A stretch of 64,000 nucleotides of DNA from Oopsacas minuta (Eukaryota; Porifera; Hexactinellida; Lyssacinosida; Leucopsacidae), in contig JAKMXF010000315.1 of assembly GCA_024704765.1 (NCBI GenBank), positions 1-64,000 of the forward strand, given 5' to 3'. The notes under the pieces are model-generated. The model was not told the origin of the DNA, searched no databases, and saw only the letters and a program-made list of their open reading frames with translations. Position 1 is the first letter of the stretch; each line of letters opens with the position of its first letter. Position numbers and translations under genes: made by a program. Shown here piece after piece: positions 1 through 11,089 of the stretch.

Positions 1-108
1 GTTGTATGTAAAAGAGGAAACTATTCATTTATAAATGGATCAGATGGCCCCATGTAAATAGTCCTGAGGCCCCAAGTGGGGCCGCGGACCACCGATTGAG
101 AACCACTG
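1..108. mobile_element. hAT-type element, truncated by the window edge (terminal part)
   Basis: The GC-rich stretch at 52-108 ends in ATTGAGAACCACTG, the terminal inverted repeat style of many hAT elements (CAGTGGTTCTCAA read inward). The partner end lies outside the window, so length and coding capacity are unknown. The 8 bp target duplication cannot be tested because only one flank is present. Confidence 0.55.
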
Positions 109-239
109 CTTTATTTACTATACGTTTAATGGCTTGTTGTGATAAACATTAAAGAATCTCATGATTTATCCTAGGATTATTTACATGTAATACATACGTA
201 ATTGAACTTCTAACATATCATGTACTACCTCGAGGTATT

Positions 240-605
240 CGTGGAAAAACAAACAACAATTGAGATTTAATAATATTGATGCTGTTTACAATATTCATAC
301 TAAGTATATTCGATTATCCCAGTATAGCCTTTGAAAGTATGATTCTACCTCTATTTTGTAGTTTGTTTACTTTATATTGGTAAAAACGACAATAAATTTA
401 CATATGATCAATCCGAATGTGTGAAAATCGGATTCAGTATGTTCGATATTTTAGTCAAGTTTTATTGAATTCTGTTTACTTTCTTGATAAATACATAATT
501 ATGTGAAAATTTCAAAATTGCATACCTTAAATCCTTTCCTTGACAACGGACAAACAAACAAACAGACAGACAAAGAGACAATAATTGAGATTTAATAATA
601 TAGAT
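240..605 (-). repeat. Non-autonomous Helitron-like repeat (family R1), copy 1
   Basis: Read on the minus strand from 605, it starts TCTATATTATTAAATCTC, followed by (GTTT)n, then GTCCGTTGTCAAGGAAAGG. This 5' end is shared with copies near 36390 and 44175. The next shared block (GAATCCGATTTTCACAC) lies around 420-440. A second 5'-end-like fragment lies at 245-285. Starting with TC and an ATTATTAAA block followed by TTTG repeats is typical of animal Helitron 5' ends. Family assignment is inference. Confidence 0.5.
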
Positions 606-845
606 TTCCATACCCCAGAGAATTGTTTGTGTATTTGATAATCTAGGCTTGATGCTTAGCTCATTCCCAAGGGAATAAGTTTAAGCCCTAGCCCATGTAA
701 TAATAGCTTAAGTTCTAGCCCATTTTAAGACCCCCTCTTAATGGATTAAGTCCAGACTTAAGACCCAAATTCTTTGGAAAGCCATGTTTTCTCTCAATAT
801 ACTATATGCGTAATATATGCTGTATTACTCCTAGTTCCTATAAGT

Positions 846-1190
846 CAGAGTTTCTTAACCGGGGATCAATGGATCCCAAGGGGTTAGTAGGGTCCCTTAG
901 GGGGTCCATACTGTCGAGCAGAAAAGGAGTTTCATATCCTTTGCAATCTTAACATTCTTTTTATATAAGAAATATTTTTTCTCGCAATTATCATAACATA
1001 CTAATTCTGAATCATACACATTTTACTAATATACTAAATAACTAGTAATTCATAAGTTCATAGTTTTTCTTCAGAAAATTGTGCCAACTTGATGCATTAT
1101 TTCGTTTTGTGCAGTTTCTGGACAGGGGTCCATAGCTTTCACCAGATCTTCATAGGGGGTCCTTCACTCCAAAAAGGTTAAGAACCCCTG
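846..1190. mobile_element. hAT MITE, 345 bp, with perfect 8-bp target site duplication
   Basis: Terminal inverted repeats are CAGAGTTTCTTAACC on the left and GGTTAAGAACCCCTG on the right. They are flanked by the perfect direct repeat CTATAAGT at 838-845 and 1191-1198. An 8 bp duplication and CAGNGGTTCTTAACC tips are diagnostic of the hAT superfamily. There is no coding capacity, so this is a non-autonomous copy. It lies just upstream of the last PEX5 exon, presumably inside its preceding intron. Confidence 0.9.
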
Positions 1191-1391
1191 CTATAAGTAT
1201 ATATGCCTGGCAGGCGTATTTACTGCTTGAAAAGGGCTAAAGCTTATCAATAATAGGCTAAAGTCCAAGTCCAGACTTATGTCTTTTTTTCTTAATAAAG
1301 AACTTAAGTTCACTTAAAAATTGGCTTGAACCCTTTCAGACTTGACCCATGCTTGCTTTATATTCAACATTATTTTATTGGCTTGTTTTAG

Positions 1392-2161
1392 GCAGTTCCC
1401 AAGCAGAAAATGAACAAGATGAACTTTCTATATCTGCTCTGAAGAACTGCATAAGTTTAGATCCCACGAATTTAGATGCAAGGTTACTCTTAGCAGTTGG
1501 TTATGCGAACGAATCGAAGAACATGCAAGCCTGCAAAAGTCTCCGTGAATGGATTCTCAATCATCCTACATTTAATTCTCTTTTTGTTTCGGAAGAGGAA
1601 GATCTTATTGATCCACCTTATATGCCTTCATTTTTGGACCCATTATTCCACAAAAATGTTGTTACTTTGTTTAATAAAGCCCTTTCATCTTCTATTGGAA
1701 ATTCTCATGAAATTGGTGATTTATCGGTTGCTTCGGGAATTCTTTTTCACTTAGCTGAGCAATACAGTGTTTCTGTTGTACATTTCAAACATGCCCTCAT
1801 GCTACAACCCGACAACCCAATGCTATGGAATAAGCTAGGCGCTACATTAGCTAATGGCGAGCGCAGTGAGGATGCTGTTCAAGCCTATAAAGAAGCCCTC
1901 AGGCTATACCCCAATTATGTTCGTTGTCGATACAATTTAGGTGTTGCATGTATGAATCTGAAATCGTTTCCAGAAGCTTGTCAGCATTTTCTCATCGCCC
2001 TTAAGTTACAAAGTAAAGGTAGAGGTCCAACAGGGACAGCATGGAATTTGTGGAGTACTCTTAGACTTGCAATTATGCTTGGCGACTTGCCAAAGTTATT
2101 TTCGCTAGTTGATAATCGTGATCTTGACTCGTTACTTGTTGAATTTAATTTACGATCTTAA
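1392..2161 (+). CDS. PEX5: PEX5 peroxisomal targeting signal receptor, last exon (C-terminal TPR domain)
   Basis: This encodes the C-terminal tetratricopeptide part of PEX5, the cytosolic receptor that binds the C-terminal SKL signal (PTS1) of peroxisomal matrix proteins and delivers them to the PEX13/PEX14 docking complex. About 255 residues are present. They begin with QAENEQDE, which matches the TPR2 entry of animal PEX5, and continue through the family hallmarks WNKLGATLANG, a YNLGVACMNL repeat and NLWSTLRLA near the end, to a TAA stop. An open frame runs back to an ATG at 1349, but the homology starts at GSSQAEN directly after a splice-acceptor-like tract (tgttttag, AG at 1390-1391), so I start the exon at 1392 in phase 1. 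The N-terminal receptor half (Wxxx[FY] motifs, the redox cysteine, TPR1) must lie upstream, outside the window or beyond the repeats. No further intron is seen in the exon. The identification is firm; the exon boundary is inferred. Confidence 0.93.
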
Positions 2162-3759
2162 TATTTCCTTAATATATTTAGGAACCCTTTTCGAATTAAA
2201 TATTATATACACTCTTCATTCAAAGTATCAGTTTGTCTATTACTGTGCCGAATGGTAGTAAGTGTTGCCTAGATTTATATTTTATTTATTTTTCCATTTG
2301 TTCCTAATATTATTATATGATTTCTCTATATCGGTCAGGTGGCCTATAATAATATTTGAAGTTATCTGATAACATGTTGTGCTATTCAAACTCAACGATA
2401 TTTAGTCTGGCATCCAGTAAAATATATGAAAGAAATGTATCATAAATTCACAGAATCTATTTCAAAGAGAGAAAATATTTGGCATTTTCTCTTCAAGGAT
2501 TTTATGTCTATAGTAATATAACTCGATTATTCTGTATCATGGCCTTATACGAGAGGCAAAAACTAGAAATTTTACGTTCATATACTTTTGAGATAGCCAC
2601 TTTGTGTAATAGTTATTGTTCTTTGTATCTGGATATTCATTATTATAATATACATATTTATATTTATCACTGCGCAACATTATCAACATACTCTATTTTC
2701 TAAGGGTATGACTTCGATTTCAATCAATTTGCAGAGGGCCACACCTAGATAGTATATTTTCTTAAGCAAGGTAATCATTCTTTGTGGATAGAGAATTGCA
2801 AAAACTCGCAAGTAGTTTCGTCAAAACAGTAGAGTGGCTAAAATGGTGTCTATCAGTTAAAAACTAGTTAAACACTCAAGGTTTTGAATGCGGTCTGTGA
2901 GTGAGCTTTGCCCATGAAGAGTAAATATCCTCCATTCGTCACTATTGCCGGTTGTGCTTCGATATCTTTGAATGCTTTAGGAAGCCAAATTAAGACACAA
3001 ATCAATAGGAACTGCCTTTCAACCTCAACTAAGATTATTTTAATAACTCATAACTTCGAAGAAAATATAACCACCACTGCAACTTGGCAGATCAGAAATA
3101 ATTGAGGATCATTCTGGGACAAGGCCTTAAGAGACCAAGTTCATGATTAAACCTGTTGGTAAATGCAGATGAGTATTTTTATTTACGTTCTATCCAAGTA
3201 TATATTTCACGAGGATTCATTATTACTTCTTTTTGTAAAATCTCTACTTCTAAGACAGGTTGGGGAATTTTCTATATTCAATCCCGATCTTACCCTCAAA
3301 GATGTTATGATAAATGGTGAATTTAAGTGTACCATCTCTGTATTGATCTCAAGGAGGTGATTACATTCTTAGAATATTCTAAGTTTCGTGCTTTTCTAAA
3401 AACGTATTATTGAGTTTCAACTAAATACATATCATAGCATTATACAGCTATTTATTAAGAAGAAATTCTAATTACGTAATCCTCAAAGCCATAGATATCT
3501 AAAATCAGTTTATTCGAAGAGCTCACGGGATAATTGAATTAAAATTTCAAAATATCCAAACTAAGAGCATTCGGTAATAATGATTTTGTAATTGATTAGT
3601 TTATAACACTTGGTTCATATCAAACGTCAAAATTTTTCGAGTACTCCTTGTATACATAAAGCCTCTCAACAACATGCATTTTGCACAATGGATGCGAGCG
3701 TCTACCGAACATATGCTTAGCAAATCTTTCGCCTGATTATTTATATGATCCGTATCGTT
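2162..3759. other. AT-rich intergenic stretch, no recognisable gene
   Basis: Open frames here (about 65-74 codons) have no recognisable motif, look AT-rich and low-complexity, and are not supported as genes. No repeat shared with the rest of the window was noticed. Confidence 0.4.
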
Positions 3760-3790
3760 CAGTGCTTCTCAACTTTTTCGAACTCAGCAT
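3760..3790. mobile_element. Possible isolated hAT-like terminal repeat
   Basis: CAGTGCTTCTCAACTTTTTCG resembles hAT tips (CAGNGNTTCTCAACC). No matching inverted partner was found nearby, so this may be a solo end or chance. Confidence 0.3.
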
Positions 3791-3989
3791 ATTTGTTTAT
3801 GCGAGTGAATTCTCTTGGGACAGCTAACAACGTTTTAAGGCACTCGAATGTGTCCACTATTAAAGGGTATAATATCTTATTCTTGAGCATACATTTGTAG
3901 TCTAATGACAATCGTTTTGTAATATCGAATTTCCCGTTACAAAAAGTTAAAATGCATTCATCTATACTATTGAAACGAAATTAATCTAC

Positions 3990-4044
3990 TATATATATAT
4001 ATATTCATATATTTATGTATATATATATAGAGAGAGAGAGAGAG
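3990..4044. repeat. (TA)n / (GA)n microsatellite
   Basis: Alternating TA dinucleotides run into a GA run (gagagagagagaga) ending near 4043. It is a simple repeat with no further function visible. Confidence 0.85.
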
Positions 4045-4614
4045 GAGTTATTCTCAGGGCCCTGGGCTTTTGAGAGATGATCCGAAGGGGCTTAGGATCC
4101 TAACAGTATTTCTACAACCCTAGGGTCCGGGTCGAAATTTTATCCCAGGAACCTAATGTCCTAATCTAAACATTGGCTCCAGGACCCAATATTGAATAAT
4201 GGAAATTAAACTTATATTGCTACTACAATACACACAATTTGATTTTTCTCTATAATCCAACGATACATCACACCAGTTATCCAAATAGTGTACCGAAATG
4301 CTCATATCCTACGCTAATGTAAATGAAAGAAACTAATCCAAATACACTAGACTGATTTTATAAGTTTTAAAAATACACTAGATATAAGGTCCTAGAGCGA
4401 AATTACACTCTGGGACCCTCAGTTGCAGAATTTCGTCATACATTTTCAAAATATAATTGCAACATTTATGCCTATAAATATCTTAATGTTATAAGCACAG
4501 TGTTTAGCATATTTTTTGATTTAGAATTGAGTCTAAGTATTAGATATATGACAGTTGTTTATAGTTAAGCCTATTCATTTGCAGTAGCTACTATTTATAC
4601 TTTGTTTCTTTCTG

Positions 4615-5405
4615 ATGTCCGCCCCTGATTTTATCATAGTACAAAACATGCCACGAGTTTCTAAACGTGGCCGGAAACGGCACTTTGACGTTGCGCGGAA
4701 GCACCAGGTAAGGCAGGACGAAACCAATGATGAGCGCACTCTCCGCTTGCAGCAGATGCGTGATCGCAGATTATTGCGGGTCAGAGTTCAGACTCTTAAA
4801 TCAAAAGGGAAGCGTCTCCAAAGCAGCGAGAGCTTAATAGACTGCGCTTGAAGGAGACCCTAATCAAGAGAAAAGCCCGACTCAAACATGACTGGTTAAC
4901 AAGATTCTCTGTTGAAGCTGAAACTTGCGCGGTGACTCGATATGAGCGAGAGTCAGGCTACCCGGCTGACTGATGAGACTGGTGAAGACCGAGAGCTTTG
5001 ACTTCGTGATATGAGTGAACGTTAGGCTGCTCAGCTATCTCTGGAGGCGAGTGAAGACCGTACTGTCCGTCTTCAGGATAAGCGGGAATATCAGGCTACT
5101 CAGCTATCTATGGAGACGAGTGAAGACTGTGGTGTCCGTCTTCATGATAAGCGAGAACGTCCAGTCTCTTTGGAAGCATTTTGACGGTAAAACAGGTCCT
5201 TGAGAGAAAGGTTCATCGAAATGAGTTGTATTTTAATAAGCGTGAATCTCGAGTTTCCCATAATTTTTCCAGATCACTAATTGCCTGTGATATTCCAGAT
5301 AGTCCTGTGGATGCACATTCATGTGGCAGTTTTCGTTTAAGCTGCTCTGTGTGTCTGGCTAAATTCTGGGAGGGGAAGAAGATTTCGTGTGGTTCTGTTG
5401 TATGA
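4615..5405 (+). pseudogene. Helitron transposase N-terminal region, decayed
   Basis: The first frame is a basic Arg/Glu-rich stretch (ETNDERTLRLQQMRDRR). It is followed in shifted frames by repeats of the type ASEDRTVRLQDKRE and TSEDCGVRLHDKRE. This repeating E-R-RL-RE pattern is characteristic of the N-terminal region of animal Helitron replicase-helicase proteins. Further on, FRLSCSVCLAKFWEGKK resembles the CxxC zinc-binding block that follows it in such proteins. Several frameshifts and stops interrupt the reading, so the copy is dead. It is probably the 5' part of the element whose Rep domain appears at 6758-7650; the region between is unrecognisable. Confidence 0.6.
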
Positions 5406-6757
5406 GGATTCAACTACTTCTATTATAACAACCATGAGGGTTAACTACCTTCAATTTTGGCTCATAACTGTATACTTCCTATTACACATCAATAATTATG
5501 CATATTTTTTTCTGGAATTATAATACTCTACAGGGAAAAGCATATTGTGTTCATAAAACAACTTGATTTTAAAATATATTGAACATAAGAAATCAGTTTG
5601 TTGTATTGCCTTAAACACTCTTTGTGCTTATGGTTTTTGTTCAAATCCCCTAGCATTTATTCAGGGAAAGATCATATTCAAATAGGAAGCAGTTAGTGTT
5701 TGTTGATAATAAAAACTAGTTTGTATAATTATGAAAAACCAGACGGTAATACAAAATACAATTATTATTGTTATTCCAAAACTATAGTATCGCTAAAAGT
5801 GAAGAAGTTATTGAGGAAGGATATCGACTATAAATGAAGTCGATTACTGGTTCAAAGTGATTTGATGAGTTCGTTAAATAAATAGCTGTATTGCTGTATT
5901 TGTAATATTGAGAGCTATAGCGATACCACGTCCAGCGACATTCATTTTTCTTGACATCATTGTGTAGATTGGCAACAAAAATGTCAACTTCAAGCATCTT
6001 AAAAAGCTATTATCTCCACATCTGATTTTCAAATGGCATCTGTATCCATGCTAGACTTTTCAAATACTGAATAGGGTGACATCTTCAAATTATGTCGCTA
6101 GATATCAAGAAATATAGCTTGCACCCTGAACAGCTATAAATCGGCAAATTTCCCACGAATTTTGAAATGCTCTCTTGAGATCACGATGTTAAGATAGTTG
6201 ATAAGGCACAAAATAGACAGTTTCCATCCTCAACAATTTCTAATTTTGATAACTGTATGAGTTCGTCTATCTCCTCACCCAAATACGCATTTTCTTGTAT
6301 TAGAGCAGTTTCATGAGTTCACCCAATTTCGCACACTTAGATTTTAACCAACCAGCTTTGGTGGTGCATAGATTGCCCTATCGTTCTGTAGAGCTGGAAA
6401 AAGATCTTATATGGGAAAGATTCTTCTTTTAAATATGGGTCAAGAATCTTGGTTTCCAGAAAGTTGAAGATCTAGAAATAAGTGTTCAGTAATCAAATGG
6501 AAGCCAGAAAGAATTCCTTACACTACTTCTCGTAATATATGCAACTTGTTTGTAGCAGACATATGTACATAACAGCGGTGAAAATGTGAATCTCGTATGT
6601 GGCCGTTATAATTAGGATCAGAGTGGGTCATCTGGCCATAGATCACCATAGGTAGTCCATAATTCACTGTGATTAAAATTCAGTAATTAATCAATTACCT
6701 AACACATACCGTTGCAAATTAGAACGTGATTTACGTGATCTGAAGGTTGGAGATTAG
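5406..6757. other. Unrecognised interval between two Helitron fragments
   Basis: The expected Helitron coding sequence between the zinc-binding block and the Rep domain could not be followed in any frame. The interval may be highly decayed or contain an unrelated insertion. No inverted ends were noticed. Confidence 0.35.
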
Positions 6758-7650
6758 TTGTCTCTAGACAAGAGTACCCTGTTTTCGTCCACCCTACTAA
6801 GTGTCCCCATGTATCTTCTCGCTAATATAGTGAATATAGTCACGAAATATGAAAAGTCTTACTTTTTCATTACATTTACATGTATTCCGCATTGGGAGGA
6901 GAATATGTCCTCACTCCAATTAAATCAAAAGGCGAGCGATCGTCCCGAATTAATTGTCTTGGTGTTTAAAATGAAATTGCAAAATGAAGTTATGAAGTTG
7001 TTTAATTGAGGCTTTGATGAGTGGTCAAGTATTGGGCAAGCCGAAAGGCAATGTTTACACTATCGAAATCCTAAAACGTGGTCTACCTCAAGCTCATATT
7101 TTGTTATATTATGTGATCGCGATAAACTTCGCAATCCCAGTGATTATGATCATATTGTTTGTAGTCATATCCCAGACCGGGTTAAGCAACCCGACTTGCA
7201 TGATATTGTTAAACGCTGTTTGCATTGCTCATGTGGGATTACTAAAAAGAGTGCACCTTGCCAACGTTGAGGGAGGTGCTCTAAAACAATTCCGAATCCT
7301 TTTTCACCAGTACTAGAAATCGTCGTGACATCGGCTGTGCTGTTAATGTAGGAGGGCAAAGCTTGACAGTAAGTGGTAATGCCATACAATCCAGTCCTAT
7401 TGCTTAAGTATAATGCTCATATTAACGTCGAGATTTCCTCTACAGTGAATGCAGTCAAGTATCTTTATAAATATATCTGTAAGGTCATGATAGAGCTATT
7501 GTGAAATCAGGTCAGGTGGCGAAGATGTAGATGCTGCTTCATCTAAATCAGTAAATGAAGTTTCCGAGTATATAGATGGTAGGTCTACAGTAGTATGTGC
7601 AACGCGGAGAGCCACTGGATATTCACTAATTATCCCAAGATTTTCGGATA
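6758..7650 (+). pseudogene. Helitron Rep (HUH/Y2) nuclease domain, decayed
   Basis: Recognisable Rep pieces occur in order: KSYFFITFTCIPHWEEN (family: LFITFTCNPxWPE), SDRPELIVLVFKMKL, YTIEILKRGLPQAHILL, then after a frameshift DKLRNPSDYDHIV, IPDRVKQPDLHDIVKRC, LLLKYNAHINVE and AVKYLYKYICKGHDRA, ending near NEVSEYIDGR. This is the rolling-circle initiator of Helitrons. The HUH motif reads Q-A-H instead of H-A-H, so one metal-binding histidine is lost, while both tyrosines of the YLYKY pair are still present. At least one in-frame stop (after KLFN) and several frame changes make it non-functional. No helicase domain follows here. Assignment to the Helitron family is confident. Confidence 0.8.
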
Positions 7651-9658
7651 TATACTGTCACATACTTACTCTAATCAGGGCTTAATTTAATTCAATAAAT
7701 GAAAGTAAAGGGAATATATCAACAACTTTCTCAATATTATTGTATATTCTGACCGGAATATATAAGTTGACCTGTACAATCATAACACATACACATTTAC
7801 AAGAAATTATTCGGTTTTTCCCAAAGTATTTATCCTGAGCAACAGATTATACTTGGGACAAATATTGGACATTTCCAAATTTCAGGAAAAATCCTAGAAT
7901 GTACATGAAAATCGACATCTGGAGACCCTAGAATAGGGCGATATACCATAAAAATCAATGAATTCATTTGGTTCATTTTTACCTGAAATTTTCTGGATTA
8001 GAATCTATGTCAAGTCTTGGAACTTAAGTACAAACTCTTTTATTTGATGATGATAAATATGATTATTGGCATGAATTTCTTGAGAATAGGTCAGTATCAC
8101 TCTCACATAATTGACCTATTTAGCTACTTATATATCCGGTTCTCAATCCTTTACTGTCCCGAGCATAAGCAAATATTGGGACCCACTATTCAAATAATGG
8201 CCAATATTAGACATTATATAAATATCAAATAGTCATTTGTGATTTGTTTTGTCTAACTGCAGTGAGCTGTAATAATTTCAACGAGTATTTATTAATATTT
8301 ATAGAATTCCTGTTGCGAAATATGAAGGAAGAATTGAGATTATACCACATAATTGAAAACAATGACCAAAAGGAATTAAATTTCATTAAAATAATTTAGT
8401 TGTGGTGTATTCATTTGTATATTCAATGTTATATTAGCATTGCAGGAAATGAAAATAATTATATAGTATTTATAGGTGCCTTTTGATATTTTGTAGTTAG
8501 AGAAGAGAATATCTAATAATAATTAAAATAATACATTTCGAAAAAACGCCCATTGAAATTCACCCATTTTGCAAATTAGAAACTAAAATTAACTGCAAAT
8601 ATTGAATTTTTGACGTAGAAATCTTAGCTATGTTCCAAAAATTGATGAAGTAAATTTCAGCACCTTATTGGCGTCATAAAAGGGAAATTGCACTGCATTG
8701 AACATTTTCAATTTCTTGTTCTAATCTACGTATATTGACTAATTCAGCGAAAATTACCCATGAGTTATGGATTTTTAAATGAATTACTCGAAAAACTACC
8801 CAAATAGAAATCATAAAATATTTGTGTACTAAACAGAAGAATTCCAAATAGTACTTTTGTTCCGCGCCAAGTAAGATTATTCCTACTTGGTGCGATCAAG
8901 TAGGAATATTTTTTGTATTGAGATATTTTTTGACACTGAGCAGTAGGAATTTTTCATTTTTAGATTTCAGGATGGTTTTCATATTATAGACATTTACCAA
9001 GCCATTTATTATGCTGTAACTTCAATATGAATCAAATTAATGTTCATCAAGAGTTTTAATTTCTATTATCTGTATTAAAATTTTAGATTTCAATTATCAA
9101 TGTGGCTACTGTTCGGATAATCGAGATTCGGAGAAGAGGTTGCAGTGTGTTTGATTCTGCAACAAAGTGCTCTGTTTGTATTATTTACTATATAGTATGA
9201 CCACAATATACCACATCAAGTTTCCTATACAGATCAATATTATAATATTTGTATGAATTTTTAGTGAAGCTTCTTTAGGAAGGTGACCAAATTGTATGGA
9301 CGATGTACGACTTCCGTGCGTCCGCGCAACCGTGTGAAATCTGTCAGTCCGATAATAATTATATTGGTACACATATACATGTTCTGTCGAAGATTTGCAC
9401 TTCGAATGTGAATTTTATAGAGTGAAATTTCACAACTTTTTGGTTAAAATCATATTTTCACACCTTTCTATGTAATAATTCAAAGGCACGCTAGAGTTTA
9501 TGTTTCAAGATGTTGTCAGGGTTACCTGGGTGCGTGGAGTCCGAATCTGAGATTTTAGAGCTCGTAAGTAACTAATTCACAGAAATACCATATGTATTAT
9601 CATACTTTCACAAAATATTGAAATATTTTCATAACGATGCTAGAGATTTCGTTTAAAC
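7651..9658. other. AT-rich stretch without a gene; contains overlapping hairpins at 8863-8907
   Basis: No coding-like open frame or known element was recognised. At 8863-8907 two perfect or near-perfect stems share one arm: CGCGCCAAGTA pairs with TACTTGGTGCG, and ATTCCTACTTG pairs with CAAGTAGGAAT. Confidence 0.4.
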
Positions 9659-9660
9659 TA

Positions 9661-10750
9661 CAGGGTGTACAAATGTGTTCCCCCCACCGATTACTAGAAA
9701 TATCTTCGGATAAAACTAGAAACAAACTATATGCATTTTTTCATGTAATCGCCCCATTTCTAGAACCTTTTTAATTCTATTTGGCATGCTTTCCACTAAA
9801 TTTTCAAAAATCTCTAGAGTTATGTTTTGCCATGCAAATTTCAGTTTTCCAATTAACTTGTCCCAATTGGTCATCTGGCCATTTTCGTTTTTCTTCTCTT
9901 TCAATATAGCCCAAAGATTGTCAATTGGGATTAGATCCGGAGAATAAATTGGCCAGTAAGCTTTCTACCAAAACTCGTTTAGATTTTTCCCACACCACTC
10001 CTGGGTCAATTTTGTCTTATGAGCTGGAGCACCATCTTGCATAAAAATGAAATCGGACATGTTTTCCAACATTTCCTGCTCTGGAACATGTCCGGTATTC
10101 ACAGTACGATTGATGGCATATCTACAAGTCTTGGCTAATATTTCGTTCCTGTAATATAGCGAAATTATAGTCTGACTCTGCGGAATTATGTGGAACTCAT
10201 GTTACATAAGTCCCCAGCCATAATATTTTGAGGAAATTTCACTGTTAAGATGTGTGGAACATATTTGGTTGTTTTAGCCCAAACTCGATCATTATGCCGA
10301 TTGGATGTTGCGTACAACTCAAAGGGAGACTCATCAGACCAAAGAACCCTTTTCCAGTCTTCCATCCCCCAATTTTGATGTTGTTTTTGGCAAGTTTAGT
10401 TAGTCTAGAATGTTTTTTGTTGATAAACGGGGGTTCTTTGCCTCTTAACGCTGATGCACCAACAGAATCCTTCAAATGCCGATAGATTGTCATGTGAGAG
10501 ACAAGGTCACTACTTTCATTCAACCTTTTGCGATCTTGTGCGTTGATTGCCCTCTTTACCTATAGCTTGGGGGATGATAATTTTCTTGACCCGATTCAAA
10601 ATCGGCAGCCGGCCAGAACAGGTCTTGATCTCGAGACTTTTTCCTTTTTATAGGTACTTCACCACCTCTTGACAGATCTCATCGAGACCTCCAGATCGAG
10701 AGGCTACCTTTGCTGTGTAATAGCACTCTTTAGTATCCCTATTGCTTCGG
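9661..10750 (-). pseudogene. Mariner/Tc1 DD37D (maT-like) transposon, broken transposase
   Basis: The downstream end is CAGGGTGTACAAATGTG at 9661, preceded by TA at 9659-9660, the usual Tc1/mariner target. On the minus strand a transposase can be followed through frameshifts. It has a helix-turn-helix part (THKIAKRLNE, MTIYRHLKDSVGASALR), the first catalytic Asp in VLWSDESPFELY, the second in MQDGAPAHKTKLTQEW and the third in SPDLIPIDNLW, then NITLEIFENLVESMPNRI. Thirty-seven residues separate the second and third acidic residues and the third is Asp, so the triad is DD37D, which fits the maT group rather than Tc1 (DD34E) or mariner (DD34D). An in-frame TAG lies between the last two catalytic residues and there are at least two frameshifts. 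The other terminal repeat was not found. Confidence 0.75.
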
Positions 10751-11089
10751 AACGAATCTCTAAACCGTGGTTGCGGACATCAATTCTTTACAGAGATAAT
10801 GATTTTAAGAAATCTAGGATAAAATAGGAGAACGATATAAACATAAATTAACCTGTATTTGAAATAGTTGAGAATTGTTAGGTTTACAACAAAACCGTTT
10901 CCCTTTGAAGACCCCTTCTCAATCAGGAATGTTTTCTTGGACCCGCAATGGTTTATTGACTAATGTTGATATGAAAAGTGAATTTGTTTACTGCGATTTC
11001 ATTTAATCGATTTCTTTATTACAAATATAGAGACGCATATACTGAAAGAAATTTAATAAATCTTGTCTTTAATGGCTTCTTTGCCCTTG

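Noticed and set aside
1497-1754. 85-codon frame overlapping PEX5
   Set aside because: It is an alternative frame of the PEX5 exon without family signal.
7014-7316. Separate membrane protein gene suggested by the hydrophobic 100-codon frame
   Set aside because: The same DNA in the adjacent frame gives Helitron Rep motifs; the hydrophobic stretch is a frameshift product.
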